64,000 bases of DNA, from positions 1-64,000 of the forward strand of contig JANRIX010000011.1 of assembly GCA_033764435.1 (NCBI GenBank), written 5' to 3'. Both the position numbers and the translations under genes were made by a program. Origin of the DNA: JAEUMY01 sp033764435. GTDB taxonomy: Bacteria > Pseudomonadota > Gammaproteobacteria > Burkholderiales > Usitatibacteraceae. The notes below the pieces were generated by a model. That model worked only from the letters and a program-made list of their open reading frames with translations, ran no database searches and had not been told where the DNA came from. Positions 51,899 to 60,966 of this stretch are shown one piece after another. Numbering within the stretch: position 1 is the first letter of the stretch; the number at the start of each line of letters is the position of its first letter.

Positions 51899-54820
51899 AT
51901 GAGAGATTTCCATCGTTGGCAGTTGCAGTATCTCGGCACCAACGTCTTCCCCAAGACGTTGACTGCCGTAGAGTTGGACGCATTCTTCACGTTCACGCCC
52001 GCTGAACTGAAGCAGATTCGAACCCGCAAGACAGACCTTCGAATCGCTGCTGCGATCCAGTTGGGATTTCTCCGAATGACGGGAACGCCCCTCGAAATTG
52101 TCAAAGTGATTCCGAGCGCCGTGCTGCGCCATGTGGCGAAGCAACTGGAGCTACCGCCCATAACAATCGCGTCGCTGCGAGCGATCTACAAGCGACGTCA
52201 GTCGCTGTTCGATCATCAGCAATGGGCCATAGATGCGCTAAAGTTCTCGCGTCCAAATTCCAAACAACTTCCATGGCTTCTACCCTATCTCAAGCGAGAG
52301 GCCCAACACGCGACAAGCCTCGATCGCTTGGTGGAACTAGGAAAAGTCTGGCTCTATCAGCACAACTTCATTTCGCCGGGTGATCGACCCATTCGCGACT
52401 ATGCCCGGGAAGCAATGCTGCATGCCGAGCAAGTTCTGCTGAACCAGATCAAGGCATCAGTCCCTGTCGACCAGCTGATCAATTGGGAAAGCGCTGTTCT
52501 GGCGCCACGTGGCGATACCGGCCGCACCAACCTGGAATGGCTCCAGCAACCGCCTAGAGCCAACACCAATCCGCAACTGCGCGGCCAGATTGATCGAATT
52601 GAATTCCTGAAGGCATTGGGCGTTCAGCATCTCAACCTCGAAATGATTCCGATGGAGCGGCGGAAGGCCTACGCTGCTGCGCTACGCAATGTTCGCCCTG
52701 CCAAGTTCAAGGAGCTTCAGGATCCATTGCGGACGCTCCGTTTGGTCTGCTATCTCCATGTGGCGCTCCATCACACGACCGATACCGCGGCGCTCATGGG
52801 CGACAAACGAATCATGAAGACAGTGCGCGATGCCAAAGATCGCGCCAAGAATCTCATCACGCAGGAGTCACTATCGTCCCGTGACCTCCTTGAGCAAATC
52901 TATGACCTGGTGGATGACGACGAGCTGTCCGATGCGGAGTTTCGCGACGTGGTGCGCAATCTGAAGCTGGGTTCAGGGCGTCCAGAGTTTCCTACGAATG
53001 CGGCGGCGATCCGGTGGGCATTGACTGAGCCGGGTACGCCCGTTCGAGCACTGCTGGCAGAACTCGCGAAGCTCGACTTGCATGCGGACCCCAATAACCC
53101 TTCACATGAGAATTTGGTCTTCCTCCAATCGGTCTATGCAGAAAAGCGCAATGACCTGCCGGGCAATACGAGGCTGAACATCCCGCGTCCTTGGCGGGCA
53201 ATCATCGAGGGGCCAGATCGGGAGCGCGCGTTGCGCGCGCTGGAAGCCGCCACGCTATTGGGGCTGCGCAAGTCCCTTCGCAGCGGCGCCGTATGGATTG
53301 ATCACAGCGAATCGTTCCGTAGCCGCGACAAGCTCCTGATCGACCGCGAAACATGGGCGAAGCAAAAGGCCTTGCGGCACGCACAGCTCAATCTGCCCAT
53401 TTCCGCCGACGTCTATGTAAACCGCCTGCTCAACGCCTATGAGGCACGATTGAAGACCCTGGAACAAGTCGTCAAAGAGGGTCACATCACCATCGAGGAC
53501 GGCATGATCCGCGTGCCTCGGCTGAAAGCATTGGCGCCGCTACCTGATGTGGAAAAGCACCGTGAGGCCATGTTCCAGCAGATCGGCACGGTGCAATTCC
53601 CGGACCTCATTCTGGAAATGGACAGCGCGACCGGTTTCAGCCGCGCCATTCTGGGACGTGCGGCCCGGTCGGAGCTGGAACTCCTTCAGGTGTATGCCGG
53701 CATGCTTGCTCATGGCACCGCACTCGATGCCACCGGTGTCGCGCTGATGGTGCCGCAACTGAAGCCGCATCACATTCTGGCCGGAATGCAGTTCTTTGAG
53801 GATCGCGCTGCTGTACGCCAAGCCAATGATCTGGTGTCGAGCTATCAGCGCCGGCTTCCCATCACCGCGGCCTGGGGCGATGGCACGCTGGCCTCCTCCG
53901 ACATGATGTCGCTGGATGTGAGCAGGCAGATTTGGGCAGCGCGCCTGGATCCCAAGCGAGGGATCCCATCGGTCGGCACCTATACCCATGTCTCGGACTT
54001 CTGGAGCATCGTCTACGACCAACCCATCATCTTGAATGAGCGTCAGGCCGGTGCCGCCATCGAAGGTGCGATTCGGCAAACGGAAATCACCATCGACCGG
54101 CTCGCCGTCGACACGCATGGCTATACCGACTTCGCGATGGGCGTGGCAAAGCTCCTCGGATTTGACCTGTGCCCGCGACTCGCACGGCTTGCCGAGCGCC
54201 ACCTCTTTGCACCAAAGACCTTGGACATCCCCGAGAACCTGCTGCCGGTAACCGAGCGCAATTTGTCGGTGAGACAGATTGCCAAGTATTGGGATGATCT
54301 GGTCCGGATTGCCGCTTCGATTGAGACCGGGCAAACCACGGCAACTATCGCACTCGCCCGTTTCGGCTCGTCCGCCATCGACAACCCGGTCTATCGGGCT
54401 GGCGTGCAGTTGGGCAAGCTCGTTCGCAGTCTCTATCTCTGCGACTACTTTGCCAGCGAACCCTTCCGACGCACCATCAATCGCATCCTCGTCCACGGCG
54501 AAGCCGTTCACCAGCTACAGCGCTCGATCTACCAAGGCTCGTTCTCGAAGCCACGTGGCCAGCGTGAGGATGAACTCTTCGCGATATCGGGATCGCTGAC
54601 GCTCATGACAAACCTGTGCCTCGCCTGGACATCGAGCAAGATGCAGGGAGTCCTGTCCTCACCGAACTGGAATGTGGCCCGCGATCCGGCGAAGGATTGG
54701 GTGGGCTCTGTGAGCCCTGCGCACTTTCGAAACATCAACTTCCGCGGCACCTTCAGCTTTCCAATCCAGGCCTACCGCGACCGGGTTTTGGATGATGTAC
54801 GCCGCGCGGTCAACCAGTAA
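51899..54820 (+). CDS. tnpA: Tn3-family transposase (DUF4158 + Tn3 DDE)
   Basis: 973 aa, within the usual TnpA size. N-terminal DUF4158-type domain (RDFHRWQLQYLGTNVFPKTL, LRIAAAIQLGFLRMTGTPLE). The catalytic domain shows the Tn3 blocks: ITAAWGDGTLASSDMMSLDV (first Asp), GTYTHVSDFWSIVYDQPIIL, VDTHGYTDFAMGVAKLLGFD, and the late VHQLQRSIYQGSFSKPRGQR with the Glu region. No resolvase gene and no 38-bp terminal repeats were found on either side, so it may be a remnant or have unusual ends. Confidence 0.9.
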   Translation: MRDFHRWQLQYLGTNVFPKTLTAVELDAFFTFTPAELKQIRTRKTDLRIAAAIQLGFLRMTGTPLEIVKVIPSAVLRHVAKQLELPPITIASLRAIYKRRQSLFDHQQWAIDALKFSRPNSKQLPWLLPYLKREAQHATSLDRLVELGKVWLYQHNFISPGDRPIRDYAREAMLHAEQVLLNQIKASVPVDQLINWESAVLAPRGDTGRTNLEWLQQPPRANTNPQLRGQIDRIEFLKALGVQHLNLEMIPMERRKAYAAALRNVRPAKFKELQDPLRTLRLVCYLHVALHHTTDTAALMGDKRIMKTVRDAKDRAKNLITQESLSSRDLLEQIYDLVDDDELSDAEFRDVVRNLKLGSGRPEFPTNAAAIRWALTEPGTPVRALLAELAKLDLHADPNNPSHENLVFLQSVYAEKRNDLPGNTRLNIPRPWRAIIEGPDRERALRALEAATLLGLRKSLRSGAVWIDHSESFRSRDKLLIDRETWAKQKALRHAQLNLPISADVYVNRLLNAYEARLKTLEQVVKEGHITIEDGMIRVPRLKALAPLPDVEKHREAMFQQIGTVQFPDLILEMDSATGFSRAILGRAARSELELLQVYAGMLAHGTALDATGVALMVPQLKPHHILAGMQFFEDRAAVRQANDLVSSYQRRLPITAAWGDGTLASSDMMSLDVSRQIWAARLDPKRGIPSVGTYTHVSDFWSIVYDQPIILNERQAGAAIEGAIRQTEITIDRLAVDTHGYTDFAMGVAKLLGFDLCPRLARLAERHLFAPKTLDIPENLLPVTERNLSVRQIAKYWDDLVRIAASIETGQTTATIALARFGSSAIDNPVYRAGVQLGKLVRSLYLCDYFASEPFRRTINRILVHGEAVHQLQRSIYQGSFSKPRGQREDELFAISGSLTLMTNLCLAWTSSKMQGVLSSPNWNVARDPAKDWVGSVSPAHFRNINFRGTFSFPIQAYRDRVLDDVRRAVNQ

Positions 54821-54834
54821 GAGAGGCAGTTGAA

Positions 54835-55857
54835 ATGGGTTCGATCGTGTTTCCACCGGGTGTGCTGGCAGACCAACTGCATGAGCTCGTCGGTCATAAG
54901 GCGGGCCTTGCGGCGTCACTGCCTGACCTGAAGGAATTCCTTTCCGGGACGACGCACGTCGACCTACTCACCGACTCAGAAGAGTCCGCGATTCGGCTGC
55001 GTGCAGAGGACTTTGATGATCTGTACTACACGGTGCTGCACCGGGTCGGTCACACGGAAGTCAAATCCAGAGGCATCCTTGACGTCGTGGACCTCGGCCT
55101 CAAGCAGGCCGAAAAATATGGGCTGGAGTTTGCGGAAAAGCTGTCCGACATTCATCATCGGGAGTATTGGAAGATCCTCGAAAGCCGCAAGCCTAACGAT
55201 CACACTGCCATTGATCCGCTGCCAATTTTGCAAGCGGCAAGAGCGGAATTGGGCAAAAAGGGAGAAGCAGCAATGGTGGAGCTGCTGCTCACCATGAACG
55301 CAGCTGTTTCACTGAGCCCGCACTCGATGCAACGGTTCATAGAGTGGCAAGACGTCATCCCTCTCGATGAGCTCTTCAAGCGAACGAAAGGCAAGGTTGC
55401 GCATGGCACTTATTTAGATCAGCGCCTGATCGACTTTCTGTCCGTGAATCAAGGAAAGCTGGGCGAGATTCACTGGCGAAAGTTTGAGGAGCTGACTGCC
55501 GAGCACTTCCACAGGCTGGGCTACGGCGTCGAACTGGGGCCGGGACAGAATGATGACGGCGTGGACCTGCGACTGCTGACACCTGACCTTGGTGACGGGA
55601 CCAAACGAGATCTACAAATCGTCCAGTGCAAAAGAACCGCAGGCAAGGTCGACAAGCTCGTGGTCAAGGGGCTCTCTGCAGATGTACAGCATGCAGGCGC
55701 CGCGCTGGGCGTGCTGGTGACGTCGGCCGATCTCACGCCAGGCGCCCACGCCACCATTCTGCAGCGCGGCTATCCCATCGAAGCGGTGAACGGAGAAAAA
55801 GTGGGCGAATGGATCACTGCCATGCGCACGCCGGGGACGGGCATCGTGCGGGTTTAA
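54835..55857 (+). CDS. Mrr-like restriction endonuclease-domain protein
   Basis: 340 aa, starting 14 bp after tnpA. The C-terminal 120 residues are a restriction-like (Mrr_cat) domain: WRKFEELTAEHFHRLGYGVE, QNDDGVDLRLL (Asp), LQIVQCKRTAGKVDK (Gln-x-x-Lys type Glu replacement). The N-terminal helical region is unassigned. Position directly behind tnpA suggests a transposon cargo gene; Mrr-type nucleases cut modified DNA, but here no methylase is nearby. Confidence 0.8.
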   Translation: MGSIVFPPGVLADQLHELVGHKAGLAASLPDLKEFLSGTTHVDLLTDSEESAIRLRAEDFDDLYYTVLHRVGHTEVKSRGILDVVDLGLKQAEKYGLEFAEKLSDIHHREYWKILESRKPNDHTAIDPLPILQAARAELGKKGEAAMVELLLTMNAAVSLSPHSMQRFIEWQDVIPLDELFKRTKGKVAHGTYLDQRLIDFLSVNQGKLGEIHWRKFEELTAEHFHRLGYGVELGPGQNDDGVDLRLLTPDLGDGTKRDLQIVQCKRTAGKVDKLVVKGLSADVQHAGAALGVLVTSADLTPGAHATILQRGYPIEAVNGEKVGEWITAMRTPGTGIVRV

Positions 55858-55870
55858 CCGGTTGATGATG

Positions 55871-56518
55871 TTAGCGGCGATCCGGTGAAGCCGACTCGGG
55901 CGTGGTTGCCGCAACCCGGGTAGGCCCAGCGGGCGGCACTGACCGCCTGAGGGCTTTGGGCAGAAAGGCGTCGATTTCTTCATCCGCAAAGGTCAGATCC
56001 TCCAGTTGCTTGAGTGCCTCCTGTGCCTTGCGGTAAGCCTCGAACGTGGTGCTGGGTGCGCCCGAGTAGATGCCATGCAACTTCTTGAGAAGTTCATCGC
56101 GATCAAGCTGCAGTTTCTCCAGCGGCTTCTCTCCCATTGCGAGGTCGGTGATCAGTGACAAGTACTTCTCACGAACAAACCAGAGGTCAGCAGCAGCTTC
56201 ACGATGCTTCTGGGCGAGCTGCCCGAGATCGTAGTTCTTCGCGTAGGCATTCAGGACCAGGAGCATGGTCGAGAGCACCAGCGCGACCGCCGTCCCGGTA
56301 GCACCCAACCCGGTGAGTGCCGCAAGACAGCCCGCGGTGGTCAGGGCCGAGAGCAATATCTGGGCAAGCTTGATCCGCGAGAAGCGGCTCAACAGGATGT
56401 CGGCGCACTTTTCATGGGTCTTGTGGCTGTACACCACCCGACCGTAGCACTCACGCAGTTGGCTTTCAAAGACGCGGCGCGATTGCGCGGTGTCGTCAGT
56501 TTGGGTATGAGGTTCCAA
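55871..56518 (-). CDS. SLATT-domain two-TM CBASS effector
   Basis: About 215 aa from TTG at 56518, which has GGAGG nine bases upstream; the longer frame to 56791 runs through the CD-NTase gene in another frame. SLATT features: LRECYGRVVYSHKTHEKCAD, paired TM helices (QILLSALTTAGCLAALTGL, AVALVLSTMLLVLNAYAKN), then the amphipathic helix (LAQKHREAAADLWFVREKYL). SLATT proteins are membrane effectors gated by cyclic nucleotides from an adjacent SMODS enzyme. Overlaps that gene by 23 bp. Confidence 0.8.
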   Translation of the reverse strand: MEPHTQTDDTAQSRRVFESQLRECYGRVVYSHKTHEKCADILLSRFSRIKLAQILLSALTTAGCLAALTGLGATGTAVALVLSTMLLVLNAYAKNYDLGQLAQKHREAAADLWFVREKYLSLITDLAMGEKPLEKLQLDRDELLKKLHGIYSGAPSTTFEAYRKAQEALKQLEDLTFADEEIDAFLPKALRRSVPPAGPTRVAATTPESASPDRR

Positions 56519-57371
56519 AGATGCTCCTCCACTTTGACTTGGCGGACCAATGCTCGCCGCGAGTTTCGTGATTGATTGCCTCAACGCTGATGTTATAGCA
56601 GCGCTTCGCCTTGTACTGGAACAATCCCTTGCCCCAGACGTATGCACCGCTCCCCGGCGCCCGCCACCAATCCTGCGTCTCGCTCTGATTCGCCATGAAC
56701 TGGAAAAAATCTCGGCACATGAAGTCGTAGTACAGGAATGACTTGTCGCGGTAGGCCCAATTCTCGATGAACTGATAGGCAAGCGTGTCAATCAAGAGGC
56801 CCTTCACCGGCACCTGCCACTCCGCCTTCCAGGCCCGCATCATTCGGCACAGCGGGATGAGATTGCTATTGCAAGCCGAGTTGCGGATCCGCATGGCGTT
56901 GATTTCAGCGCGTGGATGGGTCGTCTGCCAGGATCCGCCATTGTTCGCACTCGGGTATCTGTAGCTGTCGTCATTGTTGAGAAACCCCGGGACCACCTCA
57001 AATGTCAGGCCGTCAGTGAACGGTACCTGGATCACCTGGCCATCTGCAGCGACTTCGGTGCCCGAGTAAGTTTTCAGGATCGAACCTCGTACCGCTTGCA
57101 GAAGCGCTGACTGACCATTGCCCGCGTAGCCGTCGTACTGCCTGTACATCTCAACGGGCAACTGAAAAACCATATCCAGGTCGCTGAAACCATTGATCGC
57201 GGTGTTGCGACCATACGAGCCGACATAGAGGCTGTGACTGGTGTCGGAGTCGCTACGCCAAAAATCCGTGTTCAAACGGCGTGTTATGGCGTGGTAGCGC
57301 CTGGAGATCACATCGTCATTCTTGATCTGAATTTCCCTGCAGAAATCGCTGAACCATTCACCCACACCCAT
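56496..57371 (-). CDS. SMODS-family CBASS oligonucleotide cyclase (CD-NTase)
   Basis: 291 aa with a GGAGG site ten bases before the ATG. Active site SLYVGSYGRNTAINGFSDLD (GS motif plus Asp-x-Asp pair in SDLDMVF), third carboxylate in TFEVVPGFL. A conserved helix PLCRMMRAWKAEWQVPVKG and the YQFIENWAYRD block fit SMODS nucleotidyltransferases. Together with SLATT it forms a two-gene type I CBASS, independent of the one at 24-29 kb. Confidence 0.88.
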   Translation of the reverse strand: MGVGEWFSDFCREIQIKNDDVISRRYHAITRRLNTDFWRSDSDTSHSLYVGSYGRNTAINGFSDLDMVFQLPVEMYRQYDGYAGNGQSALLQAVRGSILKTYSGTEVAADGQVIQVPFTDGLTFEVVPGFLNNDDSYRYPSANNGGSWQTTHPRAEINAMRIRNSACNSNLIPLCRMMRAWKAEWQVPVKGLLIDTLAYQFIENWAYRDKSFLYYDFMCRDFFQFMANQSETQDWWRAPGSGAYVWGKGLFQYKAKRCYNISVEAINHETRGEHWSAKSKWRSIFGTSYPN

Positions 57372-57410
57372 CGCGCGAACCTCCTCTATTTCCGCTTTCC
57401 CAGCACCGAC

Positions 57411-57436
57411 ACCCTACAAACCCTTGTAGGTGTTTT
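57411..57436 (+). terminator. Hairpin with T tract upstream of the second CD-NTase gene
   Basis: CCTACAA (57413-57419) pairs with TTGTAGG (57424-57430) and is followed by TGTTTTTC on the plus strand. It lies 40 bp upstream of the minus-strand CD-NTase start, so it would stop plus-strand transcripts from reading into the leader region or act as a leader hairpin. Confidence 0.5.
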
Positions 57437-57471
57437 TCTTACATATGTATGGTTCCATCCTGAAACCAAGA

Positions 57472-57497
57472 GCCCGGGAGGAAAAAACCTCCCGGGC
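57472..57497 (-). terminator. Perfect GC hairpin after the 55-aa gene
   Basis: GCCCGGGAGG (57472-57481) pairs perfectly with CCTCCCGGGC (57488-57497) around six As (T in the minus-strand transcript). It starts nine bases after the stop of the 55-aa gene and would end or attenuate its transcript before the CD-NTase gene. Confidence 0.65.
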
Positions 57498-57505
57498 GGT
57501 ACTGC

Positions 57506-57673
57506 TCAGGCGTACCGAATCAGCTTCCAGGTCACCGCCTTGCCGTTGTGAGGCGGCATGGTGTTGCCTTTGGCGATCGGTGCCGTGGTGCTGGGCGAGT
57601 CCTGGGACTCCCAAACACCGCTTTCCGGGCAGGATTCACCCGTCCTTGCTGTCGTACCAAGGGGTTTACTCAT
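57506..57673 (-). CDS. 55-aa protein upstream of the CD-NTase/SLATT pair
   Basis: Read directly from the sequence: ATG at 57673 to TGA at 57506, 55 codons (MSKPLGTTARTGESCPESG, then VWESQDSPSTTAPIAKGN, MPPHNGKAVTWKLIRYA). A TAGGAG site lies eight bases upstream. It is Pro/Ser/Gly-rich with a CPxSGxW motif and a conserved-looking KAVTWKLI end. No domain recognised. A hairpin separates it from the CD-NTase gene 135 bp downstream. Confidence 0.6.
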   Translation of the reverse strand: MSKPLGTTARTGESCPESGVWESQDSPSTTAPIAKGNTMPPHNGKAVTWKLIRYA

Positions 57674-57818
57674 GATGAAAAGCTCCTATCAGTCAAATGA
57701 TCACTTGAGAACAGGGGAAATCCTTGCCCTCAGTTGATATGGCGGAGTTGGTGCCGGGTTTTGGACAAAACCCGAAAAAAACTTCAACCGAACCGGTCCA
57801 GGCTGTCCAAATGTCGCC

Positions 57819-58424
57819 TTGGACTGCGCCATTCCGGGTAGGACCACCGAATTGACTGACGCCGGCAACCATACGCTGCAAGAAGTCCAGAATGCGTTGG
57901 ATAGGCTGACTGATGCCCAACTGCATCAACTGGACCGGATCGCCCGCTTTCAGGTGTTTTGTTATCCCCAGCTTTCCGGGGAAGACTTGCTGAGCGAGGC
58001 CTGGGTGCGGATCTTGTCAGGCAAACGCAATTGGCCGCGCGGCGTTGCCTTCATGGCGTTCGTGTACGGTGTGTTGAGGAGCATCGCAGACGATTGGAGA
58101 GATGAAGAGGATGCACGCCTTGAGAGCCCGACTGCGGATTTGCCGGCAGACTTCTCCGGTGACACCCCCGACATTGCCAACCTCGCGGTGGCCGGGAACA
58201 CGGACCCGGAACGCGCGCTCCAAGTGGCAAGGTTCTTGAATACCGTGCAAGATGAATTCGTGCAGACAGACGATGATCTGTCTTTCCTGTTGGGCACCAT
58301 GGAAGGCCGGACTGCGTTGGAGACACAGACGCAATATCAACTTACCCCGCAAGCGTTCGATGCAGCGCGGAAACGCTGGGAGAGGTGGCTGGAACAGCAC
58401 TATCCCGAGGGGCTCAAGCTATGA
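57819..58424 (+). CDS. Sigma-70-like (region 2 / region 4-like) protein
   Basis: 201 aa from a TTG start (a second TTG at 57852 is also possible). The region 2-like part is FQVFCYPQLSGEDLLSEAWV, RILSGKRNWP, AFMAFVYGVLRSIADDWRDE. A weaker C-terminal part, TQYQLTPQAFDAARKRWERW, sits where region 4 would be. This is the size of ECF-like factors, but the DNA-recognition helix is not obvious. First gene of a run with an unknown helical gene and an ImmA/IrrE protease, joined by ATGA and abutting junctions. Confidence 0.6.
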   Translation: MDCAIPGRTTELTDAGNHTLQEVQNALDRLTDAQLHQLDRIARFQVFCYPQLSGEDLLSEAWVRILSGKRNWPRGVAFMAFVYGVLRSIADDWRDEEDARLESPTADLPADFSGDTPDIANLAVAGNTDPERALQVARFLNTVQDEFVQTDDDLSFLLGTMEGRTALETQTQYQLTPQAFDAARKRWERWLEQHYPEGLKL

Positions 58425-58861
58425 ATGATCAAGCTGAAAACCGGAAGAAACTGATTGCCTTGCTCGATGCGGCCAGCGATGCCGTCATGGAGACGAGCGA
58501 CCAGGACATCCTGGCCGAAGCGAAGCTCAGACATGAGAATCCCGCCGCCCGTGCCGCGCATCTCAGGAAGGCGATCTCTGCGAGTATCGCCAACGCCAAG
58601 CGCCAAAGACTGGCGAGCGCCCGTGCCGCAATTGACGGTGCCAGAGAGGATGCCTCAGGCATCGGCAGCTATGCAATTCAGCGTATGCGGTCCATCACCC
58701 AGATGCAAGAGCGAATTGCCGAGCTCCTTAAACAATTTCCCCCGCAGGATTCGCGGTTGACGCTTGCGTTTCGGAACGGCGAGGAAATGACTCAGGAAGA
58801 CACCGCCAGCCTCCTGGAGGACCTGGAGGCGCTGGCGCGAATGAAGAGCAAGGGAAGCTAG
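58421..58861 (+). CDS. Helical protein in the sigma-like / protease operon
   Basis: 146 aa from the ATG at 58421, overlapping the previous stop (ATGA). It is almost entirely helical and charged (MNDQAENRKKLIALLDAA, ITQMQERIAELLKQFPP, TASLLEDLEALARMKSKG) with no catalytic motif. Its place between a sigma-like factor and a protease would suit an anti-sigma or regulator that the protease cuts; this is inference. Confidence 0.5.
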   Translation: MNDQAENRKKLIALLDAASDAVMETSDQDILAEAKLRHENPAARAAHLRKAISASIANAKRQRLASARAAIDGAREDASGIGSYAIQRMRSITQMQERIAELLKQFPPQDSRLTLAFRNGEEMTQEDTASLLEDLEALARMKSKGS

Positions 58862-59659
58862 GTGTCTGCACCATCCTTTGCGGAACGCCTTCTGCAGGAC
58901 TATGGCGTGGACAGGCCTGAGGACATTGATCTCGAAGCCATCGCCTACGACAAGGGCGCGCTCGTGAAATACCGCCCGTTAAACGGTTGCGAGGCGCGGA
59001 TTGTGGGTCTGGGAGATAGCGCCATCATCACCATTGATCCCGAGGCAATCAAGGAAAGAAAGCGCTTCTCGCTGGCCCACGAAATCGGTCATTGGATGCA
59101 GGACCGTGGCACTCAGGCCCATGCATGCAAAAAGTCCGATATCGGACCCCAACGATCAGCTGGCAATACTCGCGAATCAGAGGCAAATCGATTTGCGAGC
59201 CAGCTGCTAATGCCGGACTATCTGTTCAAACCGCTCTGCGCCAAAAAGCCACTTACCTTCGTCACGGCTGCCGAGTTGGCCAAGCGGTTCCGGACGAGTC
59301 TTACGGCTACCGCGATAAAACTGGTGCAGACCGGCAACTCCCCCGGCATGGTGGTTTGTTACAGGAACCGAAAGTTTGACTGGATGACGCCGGGGCCTGA
59401 TGTTCCCAAAGCGCTTCAGCGCACTTGGCCAATGCTGGACGAACATACGCAAGCCCACGAACTTTTCGCCGGGATCCTGTCAGGCGACGCTACCCGCCCG
59501 CAACTGATCGATGCGGATTGCTGGATCGATGAAGACAACGCGGCTGACTACACACTGACGGAACACGCCATCATGGTGGCAGCTGACACGGTCGTGACAC
59601 TCTTGTGGTGGCATGACGAATCGCAGATTCGGGATTGTGATGACCGGCACACGTCGTGA
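58862..59659 (+). CDS. ImmA/IrrE-family metallopeptidase
   Basis: 265 aa from GTG, directly abutting the previous stop. Zinc motif LAHEIGHWMQD (HExxH) followed by ESEANRFASQLLMPDYLF, where the third ligand Glu lies. These are the hallmarks of ImmA/IrrE proteins, which inactivate phage or stress repressors by cleavage. The C-terminal half (ELFAGILSGDATRPQLIDA) is unassigned. The operon suggests it controls the sigma-like protein or the helical partner. Confidence 0.85.
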   Translation: MSAPSFAERLLQDYGVDRPEDIDLEAIAYDKGALVKYRPLNGCEARIVGLGDSAIITIDPEAIKERKRFSLAHEIGHWMQDRGTQAHACKKSDIGPQRSAGNTRESEANRFASQLLMPDYLFKPLCAKKPLTFVTAAELAKRFRTSLTATAIKLVQTGNSPGMVVCYRNRKFDWMTPGPDVPKALQRTWPMLDEHTQAHELFAGILSGDATRPQLIDADCWIDEDNAADYTLTEHAIMVAADTVVTLLWWHDESQIRDCDDRHTS

Positions 59660-60239
59660 CATGTCCAGTTTGGCGCAGAAGGAGGACCCGCCGATTGGAC
59701 CAATCGGCGATCCCTCGGCTGAATCAGTGCTTGTCCCTGTCTCGATTGTAAAAACGCCCGGCAACTGCACGCCTGAAGAACGGGAAGCGTTCCGTCGGTT
59801 GCTGCTTAAGGGGGGCGAAGTCATCCCCCGAGGCCTCGCTAGTCGAATCGAGCGTGCCCATCAGCTCTCATTCGTCTACATGGGAACTTCGCTGGCAGCG
59901 ACAGGTGCCGTCAAGGCGCCCGATCCTGACTACCGGGCGGATGCCTTTCATGATGCGGCGACCAAAGCCGATCCCAAGACCTATCCCGTGGAACTCGGCT
60001 GGGTCTACGTGGACGACGCATACCGGGGGCGCAAGCTCTCCCGGTCTGTGGTCAATGCGCTGCTGCCATTCTTCGGGACGCATAGCTGCTATGCCACCTC
60101 CAAGGTGCCCCGCATCTGGATGCACTCGACACTCAAGCGATTCGGGTTCGCTCAATCAGGAAAGCCATTCGCATCCAAGCTGGCGAATGAAAATCTTCTC
60201 TTGTTCCTGCGAGAAGGTCAGACCGACGGAGAGAAATAG
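59640..60239 (+). CDS. GNAT-family acetyltransferase-like protein
   Basis: About 199 aa from 59640; starts at 59613 and 59661 are also possible and none has a clear RBS. GNAT pattern: ELGWVYVDDAYRGRKLSRSV (motif A with R-x-G-x-x-x-S), then TSKVPRIWMHSTLKRFGFAQ. Overlaps the protease gene end, so it probably belongs to the same operon. Could acetylate a toxin target, a metabolite or a protein; unknown. Confidence 0.65.
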   Translation: MTGTRRDMSSLAQKEDPPIGPIGDPSAESVLVPVSIVKTPGNCTPEEREAFRRLLLKGGEVIPRGLASRIERAHQLSFVYMGTSLAATGAVKAPDPDYRADAFHDAATKADPKTYPVELGWVYVDDAYRGRKLSRSVVNALLPFFGTHSCYATSKVPRIWMHSTLKRFGFAQSGKPFASKLANENLLLFLREGQTDGEK

Positions 60240-60865
60240 CCGTTCGTCCTGAGTACCTCCAGCGCCGATTCCAGTTGGGGCCGGTGGCAAACCCGGTAGG
60301 CCTTTCCTGACCGACATAGACACGGATCATCAATCCCGCGCCTGGCAAGCGCCATGTATTCAATTCCCGAGATCATGGATATCAGAAATTCGTACACCTC
60401 CTTCTCGGAGGAACTCAACTCGAATTCCTGCATGTAAGCGCGCTGGCCCACATTCAACAACGCAAATTTTGCGGAATGAGCACGAATGAAGTCGTCCACA
60501 ACCGGACTGCCGCTGAGGTTGATCCGGATGTTGTCGACAGTTGCCCCGGTGTACACGATTTTCTCATCGGGCAGGAACAGAATGCGGGAGATGAAGAGCG
60601 GCCTTGGCACGATGTCCGTCAACTGCCCATCGGGAGACTTCCAAACCGCGTGCAGCTCCGCCTCGGCAATCAGATTTCCCTTCCAGATATGCCAGCCAAG
60701 CACCCGCTCGCCGCCGTCTCGCCGGACTTTCTCCTCCACCGATGCGAAACACTCGTCCTTTCTGGCGAATCGCTCGGTGTGCACGAGCAGGTCGAGGACC
60801 GTGCCACCCGGCACAATGCGCTCAACCATGGCGCGGACAGGCCCATCCAGTGTCTCAGGTGTCAT
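60218..60865 (-). CDS. SEC-C zinc-motif protein
   Basis: 215 aa from the ATG at 60865. An upstream ATG at 60970 would add 35 low-complexity residues but overlaps the HNH stop (ATGA), so it cannot be excluded. The SEC-C motif near the C terminus is DDPCLCRSGKAYRVCHRP. The N-terminal part (DGPVRAMVERIVPGGTVLDL, WHIWKGNLIAEAELHAVW) is unassigned. Last gene of a three-gene minus-strand unit with HNH and the HEPN-like gene. Confidence 0.7.
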   Translation of the reverse strand: MTPETLDGPVRAMVERIVPGGTVLDLLVHTERFARKDECFASVEEKVRRDGGERVLGWHIWKGNLIAEAELHAVWKSPDGQLTDIVPRPLFISRILFLPDEKIVYTGATVDNIRINLSGSPVVDDFIRAHSAKFALLNVGQRAYMQEFELSSSEKEVYEFLISMISGIEYMALARRGIDDPCLCRSGKAYRVCHRPQLESALEVLRTNGYFSPSV

Positions 60866-60966
60866 ATGTAATCCCAAGCTCTTAGCAATGAAAGCCAGGC
60901 ACAGACTGAAGCTCCATCTTCCTAGACGCCACAATGTATTGAACAAGCGGAATTCTCGAACATAGG

